Notes under the pieces: generated by a model | Seen by the model: the letters and a program-made list of their open reading frames with translations, nothing else | Told to the model about the DNA's origin: nothing | The model's database searches: none | From: Agreia sp. Leaf283 | GTDB taxonomy: Bacteria > Actinomycetota > Actinomycetes > Actinomycetales > Microbacteriaceae | Reading direction: 5' to 3' | Assembly (NCBI RefSeq): GCF_001422485.1 | Contig: NZ_LMNF01000001.1 | Coordinates: forward strand, 503,900 to 567,899 | DNA: 64,000 nucleotides | Program-made: the position numbers and the translations under genes | In this document: positions 33,587 through 42,334 of the stretch, one piece after another | Position numbering within the stretch: the stretch's first letter is position 1 | Layout of the letters: each line of letters starts with the position of its first letter

Positions 33587-34540
33587 TCACGGCGCGGGCG
33601 GCTCGCGGTCGTCGTAGCGGCGGGCCCGCTCGCGGAACTCGGCCGCCGACTCGGTCGGCAGCGTTCCGCGGCTCACGATCTCGAGGTCGACAGAGCTCAT
33701 CGGCCCGCCACGCAGCTCGGCCCTGGCACGCGCAGCCTCGAGGAATCGGCCGGTGCGATCGTGCTTCAACTCGATGATCGTCAGCTCGAATTCGCTGTCG
33801 GAGTGCACGGACTCGCGGGCCACCAGCGACCAGATCACCTGGTCCTTCAGCTGCGTGCCCCCGAACTCCCGCTTGAGTTCGTCCAGTGCGGCCTGACCGG
33901 ATGCGCGGGCCGGGTCGTTGCGCAGGGTCACGTCGTGAAAACCCTCGGCCTCGAGCAGGCCGCTCACGAGGTCGACGAGCTGCTTCTTCACGAGTGGATT
34001 GGTGAGCCGCGCCGTCGAGCGCCAGGTTCCCGTGGTGCACGTCTCGAGCAGGCTCTCCCCTCCCCAGTCGTTCGCCTCGGGCTCGATGCGCGGAATCTCC
34101 CCGAACAGTCCCCAGCTGAGCCCGAAGCGCGGCGTGATGGCGTCGCGCAGTCTCGCAAGCAGGGCCTCGTTGCGCTCGATCGTCTGCTCCTGCGAGAGCG
34201 CCGCGAGCGCGAATTCGGCGTCGTGCAGACGGGTTCCCGGGTAGTGCGACCAGTCGACTCCGTCGGACACGGTGGGCAGGTCGTCGTCGGGGCCGATGCC
34301 GAGATCGGAGAGCACCGCCTGAGCGCGGTCCTGCACGGCATCCAGAAAGTCGGCGAAGCCGCCCTCGTCGTCGTCGGGCTGCGCCTCGAGATCCGTCGCC
34401 GGAGCATCCGAGACCGTGCCTGACGGCCGGGCCGACCCGTAGACCGGGCCACCCACCCGCGCCGGCACACCTCCCGGGGTTCCGTAATCGGGCACACCGG
34501 GCGTCTCGTCGTCGTGCACCGGGGCGGAGTCGTCACGCAT
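33587..34540 (-). CDS. hypothetical protein
   Basis: A 317-residue protein I do not recognise. The first 60 residues are Pro/Asp/Gly-rich and probably disordered. The remainder looks like a soluble alpha/beta protein with LLETCTTGTWRSTARLTNPL, SGLLEAEGFHDVTLRNDP and a C-terminal strand ELTIIELKHDRTGRFLEAARARAELRGG. No signal peptide or membrane helix is seen. It lies 23 bases upstream of menB on the same strand and is divergent from the RNase H gene. A cytoplasmic, actinobacterial-specific protein is likely. Confidence 0.7.
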   Translation of the reverse strand: MRDDSAPVHDDETPGVPDYGTPGGVPARVGGPVYGSARPSGTVSDAPATDLEAQPDDDEGGFADFLDAVQDRAQAVLSDLGIGPDDDLPTVSDGVDWSHYPGTRLHDAEFALAALSQEQTIERNEALLARLRDAITPRFGLSWGLFGEIPRIEPEANDWGGESLLETCTTGTWRSTARLTNPLVKKQLVDLVSGLLEAEGFHDVTLRNDPARASGQAALDELKREFGGTQLKDQVIWSLVARESVHSDSEFELTIIELKHDRTGRFLEAARARAELRGGPMSSVDLEIVSRGTLPTESAAEFRERARRYDDREPPAP

Positions 34541-34615
34541 GCGTCCAGTCTGTCAGCCCGCGTCGCCTACCCTCGATAGTGCGCAACACCCGCCCCGCGC
34601 CAGAAGGAGTACCTC

Positions 34616-35143
34616 GTGACGATCGTCGCTTCCGCAGACGGCTCTGCCCTCGGCAACCCCGGCCCCGCCGGATGGGCCTGGTACGTCGACGACGAGCGGT
34701 GGGCGGCCGGCGGATGGCCGCGCGCCACGAACAACATCGGCGAGCTCACCGCGGTTCTCGAGCTGCTGCGCGCGACCGAAGGCGAAGACGAGCCGCTGCA
34801 CATCATCTGCGACAGCCAGTACGCCATCAAGGCCTGCACCGAGTGGATGGCGGGCTGGAAGCGCAAGGGCTGGCGCAAGGCCGACGGCAAGCCGGTGCTC
34901 AACGTCGAGATCATCAAGCAGCTCGACGAGGCGCTGCAGGGCCGCGTCGTGACGTTCGAGTGGGTCAAGGGCCACGCCAACCACCCCATGAACGAGGCGG
35001 CCGACTCGCGCGCCCGGGCGGCATCCACGGCGTATCAGAACCGCACGGCCGTGCCGAGCGGCCCGGGATGGCCGGGAGCGGCCGCGACGACGCCAGTCGA
35101 GCCCGTTCTCGCCGAGGACACGGCGCCGCCCGCCCTCTTCTAG
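34616..35143 (+). CDS. rnhA: ribonuclease HI
   Basis: A 175-residue RNase H that cuts RNA in RNA-DNA hybrids. The carboxylate set is visible: Asp in IVASADGSALGNPGPAGWAW, Glu in NIGELTAVLELLRA, Asp in IICDSQYAIKACTEW, and the final Asp in NHPMNEAADSRARAAS, with the catalytic-site His in VKGHANH. The GTG start at 34616 has AGGAG six bases upstream. A C-terminal extension of about 35 residues (PSGPGWPGAAATTPVEPV) is unlike Escherichia RnhA. Confidence 0.93.
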   Translation: MTIVASADGSALGNPGPAGWAWYVDDERWAAGGWPRATNNIGELTAVLELLRATEGEDEPLHIICDSQYAIKACTEWMAGWKRKGWRKADGKPVLNVEIIKQLDEALQGRVVTFEWVKGHANHPMNEAADSRARAASTAYQNRTAVPSGPGWPGAAATTPVEPVLAEDTAPPALF

Positions 35144-35193
35144 GCTCGCGGAGCGGACACCGCGCGGCCGAAGCGTCGGCCTAGGCTTACGCC

Positions 35194-36189
35194 ATGGCCT
35201 CCCCCGCGCTTCCTCCTCTGGCAGAGCTGCTCTCCGCCGCCCACGTCGTCTCGCTGCCGCTGACCACGCGGTTCCGCGGCATCGACACCCGCGAGGCCAT
35301 GGTGTTCCGCGGGCCGCAGGGCTCGACCGAGTTCTCGCCCTTCGTCGAGTACGGCGACGACGAGTCGGCCGCCTGGCTGGCCGCTGCCATCGACTTCGGG
35401 TGGAACGCGCAGCCCACGCCTCTGCGCGACCGCATCCGAGTCAACGCCACGGTGCCCGCGGTGGATGCGTCCCGCGTTCCCGAGGTACTCGCCCTGTACG
35501 ACGGCTGCCGCACCGCGAAGGTGAAGGTGGCCGAGGCGTCGCAGGTGCTCGCCGACGACGTGGCCCGCGTCCGGGCCGTGCGCGACGCACTCGGCCCGGA
35601 GGGGCGCATCCGCATCGACGCCAACGGCGGCTGGAACGTCGACGAGGCCGAGCACGCGATCCACGCGCTGGCCGAATTCGACCTCGAATACGTCGAGCAG
35701 CCCTGCGCCTCGATCGAGGAGCTCGCCGAGCTGCGCGAACGCCTGCACGACTGGGACATCCCGATCGCGGCGGACGAGAGCATGCGCAAGGCATCCGACC
35801 CCCTCGAGGTGGCCCGCGCCGGCGCCGCCGACCTGCTCGTGATCAAGGCGCAGCCGCTCGGAGGCGTGCACGCGGCGCTCGACATCGTGCGCAAGGCGGG
35901 GCTGCCGGTGGTCGTCTCGAGCGCACTCGACACCTCGGTCGGCCTGTCTATGGGGGCCTGGCTCGCCGCGAGCGTTCCCGAGCTCGACTACGACTGCGGG
36001 CTGGGCACGGCGTCGCTGCTGGCGGCGGATGTGACGGCGCGGCCCGTGCGGGCGGCCGGCGGCTTCATCCAGGTCGAGCGCGTCGAGCTCGACGCGGCCC
36101 TGCTGGCGCAGCACGCGGCGTCGGCCGAACGCGACGCGTGGTGGCGAGCCCGGCTGGCCCGCTGCTACGAGGTGCTGGCGGCCCGGTGA
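35194..36189 (+). CDS. menC: o-succinylbenzoate synthase
   Basis: A 331-residue enolase-superfamily enzyme that dehydrates SHCHC in the menaquinone path. The catalytic lysine is in RTAKVKVAEASQ (about residue 108) and the metal ligands in IRIDANGGWNVDEAEHAI, EYVEQPCASIEEL and IPIAADESMRK. A second lysine sits in LVIKAQPLGGV. The stop overlaps the next gene by four bases. The sequence around VVVSSALDTSVGLSMGAWLAA is typical of actinobacterial MenC. Confidence 0.95.
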   Translation: MASPALPPLAELLSAAHVVSLPLTTRFRGIDTREAMVFRGPQGSTEFSPFVEYGDDESAAWLAAAIDFGWNAQPTPLRDRIRVNATVPAVDASRVPEVLALYDGCRTAKVKVAEASQVLADDVARVRAVRDALGPEGRIRIDANGGWNVDEAEHAIHALAEFDLEYVEQPCASIEELAELRERLHDWDIPIAADESMRKASDPLEVARAGAADLLVIKAQPLGGVHAALDIVRKAGLPVVVSSALDTSVGLSMGAWLAASVPELDYDCGLGTASLLAADVTARPVRAAGGFIQVERVELDAALLAQHAASAERDAWWRARLARCYEVLAAR

Positions 36190-36839
36190 CGCATGTTCCC
36201 GGCCGGTGGCCGAGTGCACTGATCGTCGGCGCCGCCTTGGTCCTCTCGATCGTGGTCGGGGGCGTTCCGCTTCTGGCATTCCTCCGCGACGGAGCGCACC
36301 TTCACTGCGAGTACTCGGACGTCGGCGAATCCGCCCCCGGCACCTACTTCTGCGCCGATGGCATCGGGTACATCGTTCCCGTCGTCACGACCTTCGTCAT
36401 CTGGACGCTCGTCTGCGCAGCGGCGATCGTCGCCATGTCGGCGTGGGTGCCGGCCGCGCTGCGGCCTCGATTGCTCGGCGTCTTCGCCCTCGCTCCGCTT
36501 GCCTACCTGAGCTGGATCGCTGCGGGCGCGGCGGACTCGGCGGGGCGGACCAGCACCGCGCAGTCGCGCGACCTCTGGACGGCGCCGATGCTGGGGGTGA
36601 CGATCGTGCTCGCCGCTTTCGCGGTGGTCGTGCTCGCGCTGCTCGTCGTGCGCGGCGCTCGGCCCCGGCTCGTGCTCTACATCGCGGGTGGCGCGTTGCT
36701 TCTCGCCGCCCTGGTAGCGCAGCCCGGAATGCTGGCGGCCCTCCTGCTCGCGATGGGACTGTTCGGAGCGTCGCTCATTCTCGAGCGCTCACGATACGAG
36801 CCGAGGCCTACAGGCCCGAGTAGGCGTGCAGTCCCTTGA
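36186..36839 (+). CDS. polytopic membrane protein of unknown function
   Basis: A 217-residue protein with five or six hydrophobic segments (about residues 8-32, 58-82, 93-115, 132-153, 160-200). The GTG start at 36186 overlaps the menC stop (GTGA), so it is coupled to menC. A small extracytoplasmic loop between the first two helices holds two Cys in HCEYSDVGESAPGTYFC, possibly a disulfide. Its end overlaps the convergent ccsB gene by 32 bp. I do not recognise the family. Confidence 0.75.
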   Translation: MTHVPGRWPSALIVGAALVLSIVVGGVPLLAFLRDGAHLHCEYSDVGESAPGTYFCADGIGYIVPVVTTFVIWTLVCAAAIVAMSAWVPAALRPRLLGVFALAPLAYLSWIAAGAADSAGRTSTAQSRDLWTAPMLGVTIVLAAFAVVVLALLVVRGARPRLVLYIAGGALLLAALVAQPGMLAALLLAMGLFGASLILERSRYEPRPTGPSRRAVP

Positions 36840-37812
36840 AGAACACGTTCACGACGCCGAAGTTGAACAGCACCGCCGCGAAGCCGATCAGCGCCAGCCA
36901 GGCGGAGCGCGATCCTCTCCAGCCCTTCGTTGCGCGAGCGTGGATGTAGCCGGCGTAGATGACCCAGATGATGAAGGTCCACACCTCTTTCGTGTCCCAG
37001 CCCCAATAGCGACCCCAGGCACGCTCGGCCCAGACGGCGCCGGCGATGAGGGTGAAGGTCCAGAACACGAAGCCCACGATGTTGATGCGGTAGGCGAGGT
37101 TCTCGAGGCGCACCGAGTCGGGCAGGGTGTCGAGCAGGCGGAAGTTCAGGAACTTCGAGCCCTTCGCCGTCTCCCGTCGATTCTGCAGCAACTGGATGCC
37201 CGACAGCGCGCCTCCGAGGGCGAAGAACGCCGTTCCGAGGCTGGCCACGAACACGTGGATCACGAGCCACGCCGAGTCGAGCGCCGGCGGCAGCGGAACG
37301 ACCGCCACGTAGTAGTTGACCGTCGAGACGCCGAGCAGGATCAGAACGAGTCCGGTGATGAACGTTCCGAGGAATCGCAGGTCCTGGCGCATCAGCACCA
37401 CGAGGAACACGCCCATGATGAGCAGCGTGCCGGTGATCGAGAACTCGTACATGTTGGCCCACGGCACACGCTCCGCCGCGATACCGCGCAGAACCACGCC
37501 GACGAGCTGCAGCAGGAATCCGATCACGGTGAGCGCCACGCCGATGCGCAGGGTGACCGAACGCTTCGGGCCGGCATCAGCACCGGATGCGCCGGCCGCG
37601 CCTGTGGTGGCGACGACAGGGGCGTCGGTCACACCGCTGCGGCCCGACACGGATGCGCCGACCAGCTCGGCGGGCGCAGCCGCGACCTCGTCGGCCTTGA
37701 TCTGCGACGACCGCTTGGCCAGGTCGAGCGCGAACGAGATGAACGCGAGAGCGTAGATCGCCATCGCCGAATAGACGAGGAGAATCGAGTACTGTTCCAG
37801 CGTTTCCATCAC
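36808..37812 (-). CDS. ccsB: cytochrome c biogenesis protein CcsB/ResC
   Basis: A 334-residue membrane protein of System II cytochrome c maturation that carries heme to the outer face and, with ResB, joins it to apocytochrome. The tryptophan-rich heme-handling WWD motif reads WGRYWGWDTKEVWTFIIW near residue 265, with flanking conserved His residues in WLVIHVFVASLG and IHAR. About eight helices; residues 35-85 form a hydrophilic insert between the first two. It follows resB by ten bases. Confidence 0.95.
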   Translation of the reverse strand: MMETLEQYSILLVYSAMAIYALAFISFALDLAKRSSQIKADEVAAAPAELVGASVSGRSGVTDAPVVATTGAAGASGADAGPKRSVTLRIGVALTVIGFLLQLVGVVLRGIAAERVPWANMYEFSITGTLLIMGVFLVVLMRQDLRFLGTFITGLVLILLGVSTVNYYVAVVPLPPALDSAWLVIHVFVASLGTAFFALGGALSGIQLLQNRRETAKGSKFLNFRLLDTLPDSVRLENLAYRINIVGFVFWTFTLIAGAVWAERAWGRYWGWDTKEVWTFIIWVIYAGYIHARATKGWRGSRSAWLALIGFAAVLFNFGVVNVFFKGLHAYSGL

Positions 37813-37822
37813 GGAGGCAATC

Positions 37823-39619
37823 CTAAGCGTCGTCCGGCGTCTTCGCGCCGGTGATTTCGGGTGAAGTGGTCGCGGCCCGGGCCGAGGGCAGGCTCGCGAT
37901 GTGCTTGTCAGCCAGTTCGGCGACCGCGTCGTCGAGGCGCGGATCGTCGCCTCGGGCCAGCCCCGCGTACTCGAGGGTCACACCCGTGCCGTCGGCGTTC
38001 TCGATGAGCTTCACCCACACGCGTCGGCGCGGGATGAAGAGCGAGGTGAGCAGGCCGCCGAGCACGAGGATCGCGAAGACGAGAACCCACAGCTGGGTGG
38101 GGTCGCGGTGGATGTCGAACGAGGCGAACCGCTTGATGCCGTCGAGCGTCACCGATCCCATGCCGTTCGGCAGCTGAGCGGTCTCGCCCGGCTTGAGCTC
38201 GATGGAGTCGACTCCGGTCTTGCCTCCGGTGAGCTGCGTCATCTTGTCGGTCGCCAGCGAATAGACGGATGTCGGCACGCCCTCGTTCAGCCCCAGGTCA
38301 CCCGTGTAGACGTTCAGGGTGACGACCGGATACTCGGCCTCGGGGAACGACGAGAAGTAGGCGCCCGTCGACGACACGTCCTGGGTGGGATAGAAGAAGC
38401 CGATCATGCCCACCTGTTCGGGCAGGCCGTCGGTGATCTTCACCACTCCGAGCGAGGTGAGATTCGCGTCCTGCGGCAGGAAGGGAACCGAGTCGGTGAA
38501 CACGACCGTGCCCTCGGCGTTCTTCACCGTGAGGGTGGGCGCGTAGCCGTTTCCGAGCAGGTAGACGTCGGAGCCGCCGATCTTGAGCGGGCTGTTGACC
38601 TTGACCTCGCCATCGGACTCGTCGCCGTCCTCCGTCGTCGTGACGTGCGCGGTGTAGTCGATGGGCTGCCCGAACGCGTCGAGGTTCTGGGTCTCGTAAG
38701 TCGCGTCGAACTCGTCGAGCCTGAGGGTGAACGGAGTCAGCGTGTCGTCGGAGAAGAAGCGCCCCGGGTTGAACGAGTCGAAGGCCAGGAGGGTGTTCAC
38801 GAAGGTCTGCCCCTCGACCACCACGCGCTGACCGGCGTAACCGAAGCCGCCGCCGATACCGACGGTGATGAGGATGCCGACGAGCGCCGTATGGAAGACG
38901 AGGTTGCCGCTCTCCCGCGCGTAACCGCGCTCGGCCGAGACCGACGTGGAGCGCGCATCCTGGTACGTGCGCACCCGGTAGCCCGCTTTCTTGAGGATCA
39001 CGCGCGCCGATTCGAGAATCGCGGCGCTGCCGCCGTTCCGCTCGTTCCCTGAGCCTGTCGAAGGGCGGTCCCCGTTCCCGCCGTTCCCTGAGCTTGTCGA
39101 AGGGCCCGCTTCGTTCCCTGAGCCTGTCGAAGGGCCCGCTTCGACAGGCTCAGCGAACGCGTACTCGCGCGTGATGAAGCCGCCGAGCCTGTTCAGCCTC
39201 GCGGGCGTCTTGGGCGGAGCCGAGCGCAGCGCGTCGAAGTGGTGCTTGGTGCGCGGAATGACGCAGCCCACGAGCGAGATGAAGAGCAGCAGATAGATGC
39301 TCGAGAACCACACCGAGCTGTACACGCCGAACATCTGCACGCTGTCGAGGATCGGAGCGAGCGTGGGGTTGTCGACGAAGTACTGGGTGACCCCGTTCGG
39401 GTCGCTCGAGCGCTGGGGAACGAGCGAGCCGGGAACCGCGGCAAGCGCGAGAAGCAGCAGCAGGAACAGCGCGGTGCGCATGCTCGACAGCTGCCGCCAG
39501 AACCAGCGCAGCCATCCGACGACGCCCAGCTTCGGCTGGGTGATGGATGCCGAGCCGGCCTCGCGTGCGGACTCGGGCGCCGGGCTCGGGGAATCGTAAT
39601 GATCAGACGGGCGTGACAA
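37823..39619 (-). CDS. resB: cytochrome c biogenesis protein ResB with repeat-derived insert
   Basis: A 598-residue ResB (Ccs1) protein, partner of CcsB. The helices are near residues 45-65, 100-125, 235-255 and 520-540, the last before IPRRRVWVKLIENADGTGV, and there is a large extracytoplasmic domain between. A TTG start at 39619 overlaps the ccdA stop by 17 bases, with no better site visible. Residues about 155-190 (PSTGSGNEAGPSTSSGNGG and on) are encoded by three direct and one inverted dispersed repeat, placed in the cytoplasmic loop after helix 2. The frame is intact, so the protein is probably functional despite the insert. Confidence 0.93.
   Translation of the reverse strand: MSRPSDHYDSPSPAPESAREAGSASITQPKLGVVGWLRWFWRQLSSMRTALFLLLLLALAAVPGSLVPQRSSDPNGVTQYFVDNPTLAPILDSVQMFGVYSSVWFSSIYLLLFISLVGCVIPRTKHHFDALRSAPPKTPARLNRLGGFITREYAFAEPVEAGPSTGSGNEAGPSTSSGNGGNGDRPSTGSGNERNGGSAAILESARVILKKAGYRVRTYQDARSTSVSAERGYARESGNLVFHTALVGILITVGIGGGFGYAGQRVVVEGQTFVNTLLAFDSFNPGRFFSDDTLTPFTLRLDEFDATYETQNLDAFGQPIDYTAHVTTTEDGDESDGEVKVNSPLKIGGSDVYLLGNGYAPTLTVKNAEGTVVFTDSVPFLPQDANLTSLGVVKITDGLPEQVGMIGFFYPTQDVSSTGAYFSSFPEAEYPVVTLNVYTGDLGLNEGVPTSVYSLATDKMTQLTGGKTGVDSIELKPGETAQLPNGMGSVTLDGIKRFASFDIHRDPTQLWVLVFAILVLGGLLTSLFIPRRRVWVKLIENADGTGVTLEYAGLARGDDPRLDDAVAELADKHIASLPSARAATTSPEITGAKTPDDA
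39042..39156. repeat. four copies of the dispersed repeat inside resB
   Basis: Direct copies at 39042-39063, 39081-39102 and 39111-39132 are followed by an inverted, one-base-altered copy at 39135-39156. Spacings of 39 and 30 bp are multiples of three, so the resB frame is preserved. Confidence 0.9.
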
Positions 39620-40358
39620 AGGAGAACATCACCCCCTGCAGGTTGTTCATGACGATGGTCCAGATTCCCGAGACCATCAGAAGGCCGACGGCGATAAGCA
39701 GCGCGCCGCCGACGATGTTGACCGCGCGAATATGCCGCTTGAGGAATGCGACCGATCCGGTGACCCAGTTGAACCCGAGGGCGACCAGCAGGAACGGCAC
39801 TCCGAGACCGATACAGTACACCAGGCCGAGAAGAGCCCCCCGCCACGGCGACGCACCGTTCAGGCTGAGAGCGAAGATGGCCGACAGCGTCGGGCCGATG
39901 CACGGCGTCCAGCCCAGCCCGAAGACGAGCCCGAGCAGGGGCGCCCCCGCGAGGCCGGTTGCCGGGGCCCACGATGGCTTGAAGGTGCGCTGCATGAACG
40001 TGAACTGCCCGACGAAGACCAGACCGAGCACGATGACCACCACCCCGAGGATGCGGGTGATGAGGTCCTGCCACGTGGTCAGCCACGCGCCGACGGCGCC
40101 GAACGCCGCACCGTAGGCGACGAACACCAGCGAGAATCCGAGCACGAACAGGGCCACGCCGAGCAGGAGCCGGCCTCGGCCGCGTGCGCGACCCGTCGCA
40201 TCCGGAGCGGAGGCGAAGCCGCCGATGTAGCCGAGATAGCCGGGAACGAGCGGCAGCACGCAGGGCGACGCGAATGAGACGAGCCCGGCGAGCAGTGCGA
40301 TGGGCAGGGCGAGCAGCAGCTGCCCGGAGAGCACCGCCTCCGCGAAGGGATTGTTCAC
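39603..40358 (-). CDS. ccdA: cytochrome c biogenesis thiol transporter CcdA
   Basis: A 251-residue six-helix protein that moves reducing power from cytoplasmic thioredoxin to extracytoplasmic TlpA. The two redox cysteines lie in SFASPCVLPLVPGYLGYIGG near residue 32 and LGWTPCIGPTLSAIFALS near 160. It sits between the thioredoxin-like lipoprotein gene (five bases upstream) and resB (overlapping). The gene order is that of a complete System II operon. Confidence 0.95.
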   Translation of the reverse strand: MNNPFAEAVLSGQLLLALPIALLAGLVSFASPCVLPLVPGYLGYIGGFASAPDATGRARGRGRLLLGVALFVLGFSLVFVAYGAAFGAVGAWLTTWQDLITRILGVVVIVLGLVFVGQFTFMQRTFKPSWAPATGLAGAPLLGLVFGLGWTPCIGPTLSAIFALSLNGASPWRGALLGLVYCIGLGVPFLLVALGFNWVTGSVAFLKRHIRAVNIVGGALLIAVGLLMVSGIWTIVMNNLQGVMFSFVTPV

Positions 40359-40363
40359 CGGTG

Positions 40364-40975
40364 CTAGCTCGACTCGGCGATGGTGTCGCGGATCAGCGTG
40401 TCGAGGATCGACGGCTCGCTGACCTGGCCCAAGATGCGTGCGGCAACCCTGCCCTGCTTGTCGATCACGAGCGTGGTCGGCACCGCGTTGGGCGACACGT
40501 CTCCGCTGAAGGCGAGCTGCAGCGCCCCGTCGGTGTCGATGACCGAGGGGTAGTCGATGCCGTAGTTCTCTTCGAAGCTGATGGCCTGGGGTGCTTGGTC
40601 GCGCACGTTCACGCCGAGGAAGCTGGCTCCCTCTCCGTCGTACTTCTCGCTGAGCTTGGCCAGCTCGGGGGCCTCGACGCGGCAGGGAGCGCAGCTGGCG
40701 TACCAGAAGTTGAGCACCACGACCTCACCGGTGTAGTCGGCCTGGCTCACGCTCGTGCCCTCGGCTGTCGTGCCCGCGAAGTCGACCGCCTGCTGCCGCG
40801 AATCGGGTTCGATCTCGGTCACGGTGCCGTCGCCCGCGATGTAGTTCTTGCTGTCGCCCGAGAGGTACTGGTCGGCGAGGGGGTCGTTCGCGCACCCCGC
40901 GAGCAGCATCGTGCCGACCACGACGAGACCGGCCAGGCCCGAACGGGTCGCCCGACGCATCCGGATGCCCGTCAT
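40364..40975 (-). CDS. thioredoxin-fold lipoprotein for cytochrome c maturation (ResA/TlpA-like)
   Basis: A 203-residue lipoprotein with signal peptide and lipobox LLAGC near residue 27. The thioredoxin fold carries the active site WYASCAPCRVEAPELAK near residue 105 and the cis-Pro region NAVPTTLVIDKQGRV. It keeps the heme-binding cysteines of apocytochromes reduced, receiving electrons from CcdA next to it. The ATG at 40975 overlaps the stop of the upstream phosphatase gene by four bases. Confidence 0.93.
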   Translation of the reverse strand: MTGIRMRRATRSGLAGLVVVGTMLLAGCANDPLADQYLSGDSKNYIAGDGTVTEIEPDSRQQAVDFAGTTAEGTSVSQADYTGEVVVLNFWYASCAPCRVEAPELAKLSEKYDGEGASFLGVNVRDQAPQAISFEENYGIDYPSVIDTDGALQLAFSGDVSPNAVPTTLVIDKQGRVAARILGQVSEPSILDTLIRDTIAESS

Positions 40976-41616
40976 ACGGCACCCACGTCGGTGGCGTTCT
41001 CGGCCAGGTCGGCGGCGGGATCGGCGTAGCCGGTCTCGACCCAGCGGTTGCCGATGCGCTCGAAGCTGGTGATGCTCGACAGCTCGCAGCGGCGACGACG
41101 CGGGTCGTGAAAGAGGGGCTTGCCCGCGATGGCGAGGTGCGTCGTCCAGATGGGCAGCTGGTGGCTCACGAGAACGACGTCGCCCGACTCGACCGAGTTG
41201 TAGGCGTCGCTCATGGCCGAGAGCATGCGGGTTCTGATGGATGCGTACGGCTCGCCCCAGCTGGGAATCGTGGGATTGCGCAGCCACGGCCAGGTGCGGG
41301 GATTCTTCAGGGCGGAGCTGCGGCCGCGCATGTTCAGACCCTCGAAGCGGTTCGTGGGCTCGATGATGCGCGGATCGGTGATGATCGGCAGTTCGAAGGC
41401 CTGGGAGATGGGCTGCGCCGACTCCTGGGTGCGCTGCAGCGGCGACGCGTAGAGCGCGCTGATGGTACGGCGGCGTTCGACCAGATCGGCTGCGGCGGAG
41501 CGCGCCATCTCGTGCCCGAGGTCGGAGAGCCCGAATCCGGGGAGTCGACCGTAGAGCACGCGTCGGGGGTTGAATACCTCGCCGTGACGCACGAGATGGA
41601 TCTGGCTGGCTACCAC
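40972..41616 (-). CDS. histidine phosphatase (phosphoglycerate mutase-like) family protein
   Basis: A 214-residue protein with the phospho-histidine signature IHLVRHGEVFNPRR at residues 6-19 and the second His in VVLVSHQLPIW near 150. The rest fits acid phosphatase rather than glycolytic mutase members. It opens the cytochrome c operon and is coupled to tlpA. Its position is conserved in actinobacteria, but its substrate is not known. Confidence 0.9.
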   Translation of the reverse strand: MVASQIHLVRHGEVFNPRRVLYGRLPGFGLSDLGHEMARSAAADLVERRRTISALYASPLQRTQESAQPISQAFELPIITDPRIIEPTNRFEGLNMRGRSSALKNPRTWPWLRNPTIPSWGEPYASIRTRMLSAMSDAYNSVESGDVVLVSHQLPIWTTHLAIAGKPLFHDPRRRRCELSSITSFERIGNRWVETGYADPAADLAENATDVGAV

Positions 41617-41782
41617 GGAGTCCAGTTTACGTAGGGCTGATCGGGGAAAAGGCTGATAGCCGATTCGGGGGCATCACGAGCGCTCCAAAGAAGTAGCAGA
41701 AATACACGTGAATGGAAGAAATAGTTAGTTGTGCTTCCGCGTTAAGAAGATGAGACTTACTTACAAGAAAGGTTCACAACTC

Positions 41783-41911
41783 ATGCTTATCGCCATCGTC
41801 GTATCGTCCATCTTCGCCGTCATCTCCGTCGCCGGCATCACCGCGACCATTCGCGCCGTCGCCACCGACGGCTACCGTCGCCAGCCCACCCGCGAGTACG
41901 CCGCACGCTGA
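41783..41911 (+). CDS. small single-pass membrane peptide
   Basis: A 42-residue hydrophobic peptide, MLIAIVVSSIFAVISVAGITA followed by a basic tail ending PTREYAAR. AGAAAGG lies ten bases before the ATG. In-frame starts at 41729 and 41750 would add a basic N-terminus. The 90 bases before it are unusually AT-rich for this genome, and a GC hairpin follows the stop, as for a real short transcript. Function unknown. Confidence 0.55.
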   Translation: MLIAIVVSSIFAVISVAGITATIRAVATDGYRRQPTREYAAR

Positions 41912-41917
41912 TCGACC

Positions 41918-41936
41918 GGGCGCCTTCACGGCGCCC
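41918..41936 (+). terminator. hairpin after the small membrane-peptide gene
   Basis: A perfect 7-bp stem GGGCGCC/GGCGCCC with loop TTCAC lies seven bases after the stop. No T-run follows. Confidence 0.55.
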
Positions 41937-42013
41937 ACCGCCGCGATTGTGGCACAAAAGCATAGGGCTGCGACCCTCTGGTCTCGCTTCTCTTATGCGC
42001 GACATCATGACGC

Positions 42014-42334
42014 GTGACCAAAACGCACTCGGATGCCGCCGCCATTCTCGGCGAGCGAGTGCGCCAGCAGCGGCTCAAGCTGGGCCTCACGCTCGAAGAC
42101 CTCGCGTCGCTCTCCGAGATGCACTGGACCAGCGTCGGCAAGATCGAACGCGGTCAGGTCCATCCGAACGTCGAGACACTCGTGCGCCTGGCGACGGCCC
42201 TCAACGCCGACCCCGGAGTCTTCGTCGAGGGCCTGAACTCGTCGATGTACGAGAAGCGGGTGCACGGCCTGACCGCCGCCGACTTCATCCGCGAGCGCGA
42301 ACGCGAGGCGGCACGTCGCTCCGAGGCGTCTTGA
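42014..42334 (+). CDS. XRE-family helix-turn-helix regulator
   Basis: A 106-residue protein, start GTG at 42014. The HTH (about residues 12-68) reads LGERVRQQRLKLGLTLEDLASLSEMHWTSVGKIERGQVHPNVETLVRLATAL, a textbook Xre fold. The C-terminal 35 residues are basic and helical. No antitoxin-type partner toxin gene is adjacent. Its last 50 bases overlap the convergent GNAT gene. Confidence 0.9.
   Translation: MTKTHSDAAAILGERVRQQRLKLGLTLEDLASLSEMHWTSVGKIERGQVHPNVETLVRLATALNADPGVFVEGLNSSMYEKRVHGLTAADFIREREREAARRSEAS

Noticed and set aside
32643-34040. 465-codon version of menB
   Set aside because: The extra N-terminus is antisense to the hypothetical gene at 33587-34540 and has shadow composition. 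The ATG at 33563 begins the conserved protein.
42014-42334. Toxin-antitoxin pair with the XRE protein
   Set aside because: The flanking genes are a small membrane peptide and a convergent GNAT protein with RimJ-like features, not a HipA, RelE or similar toxin in tandem.
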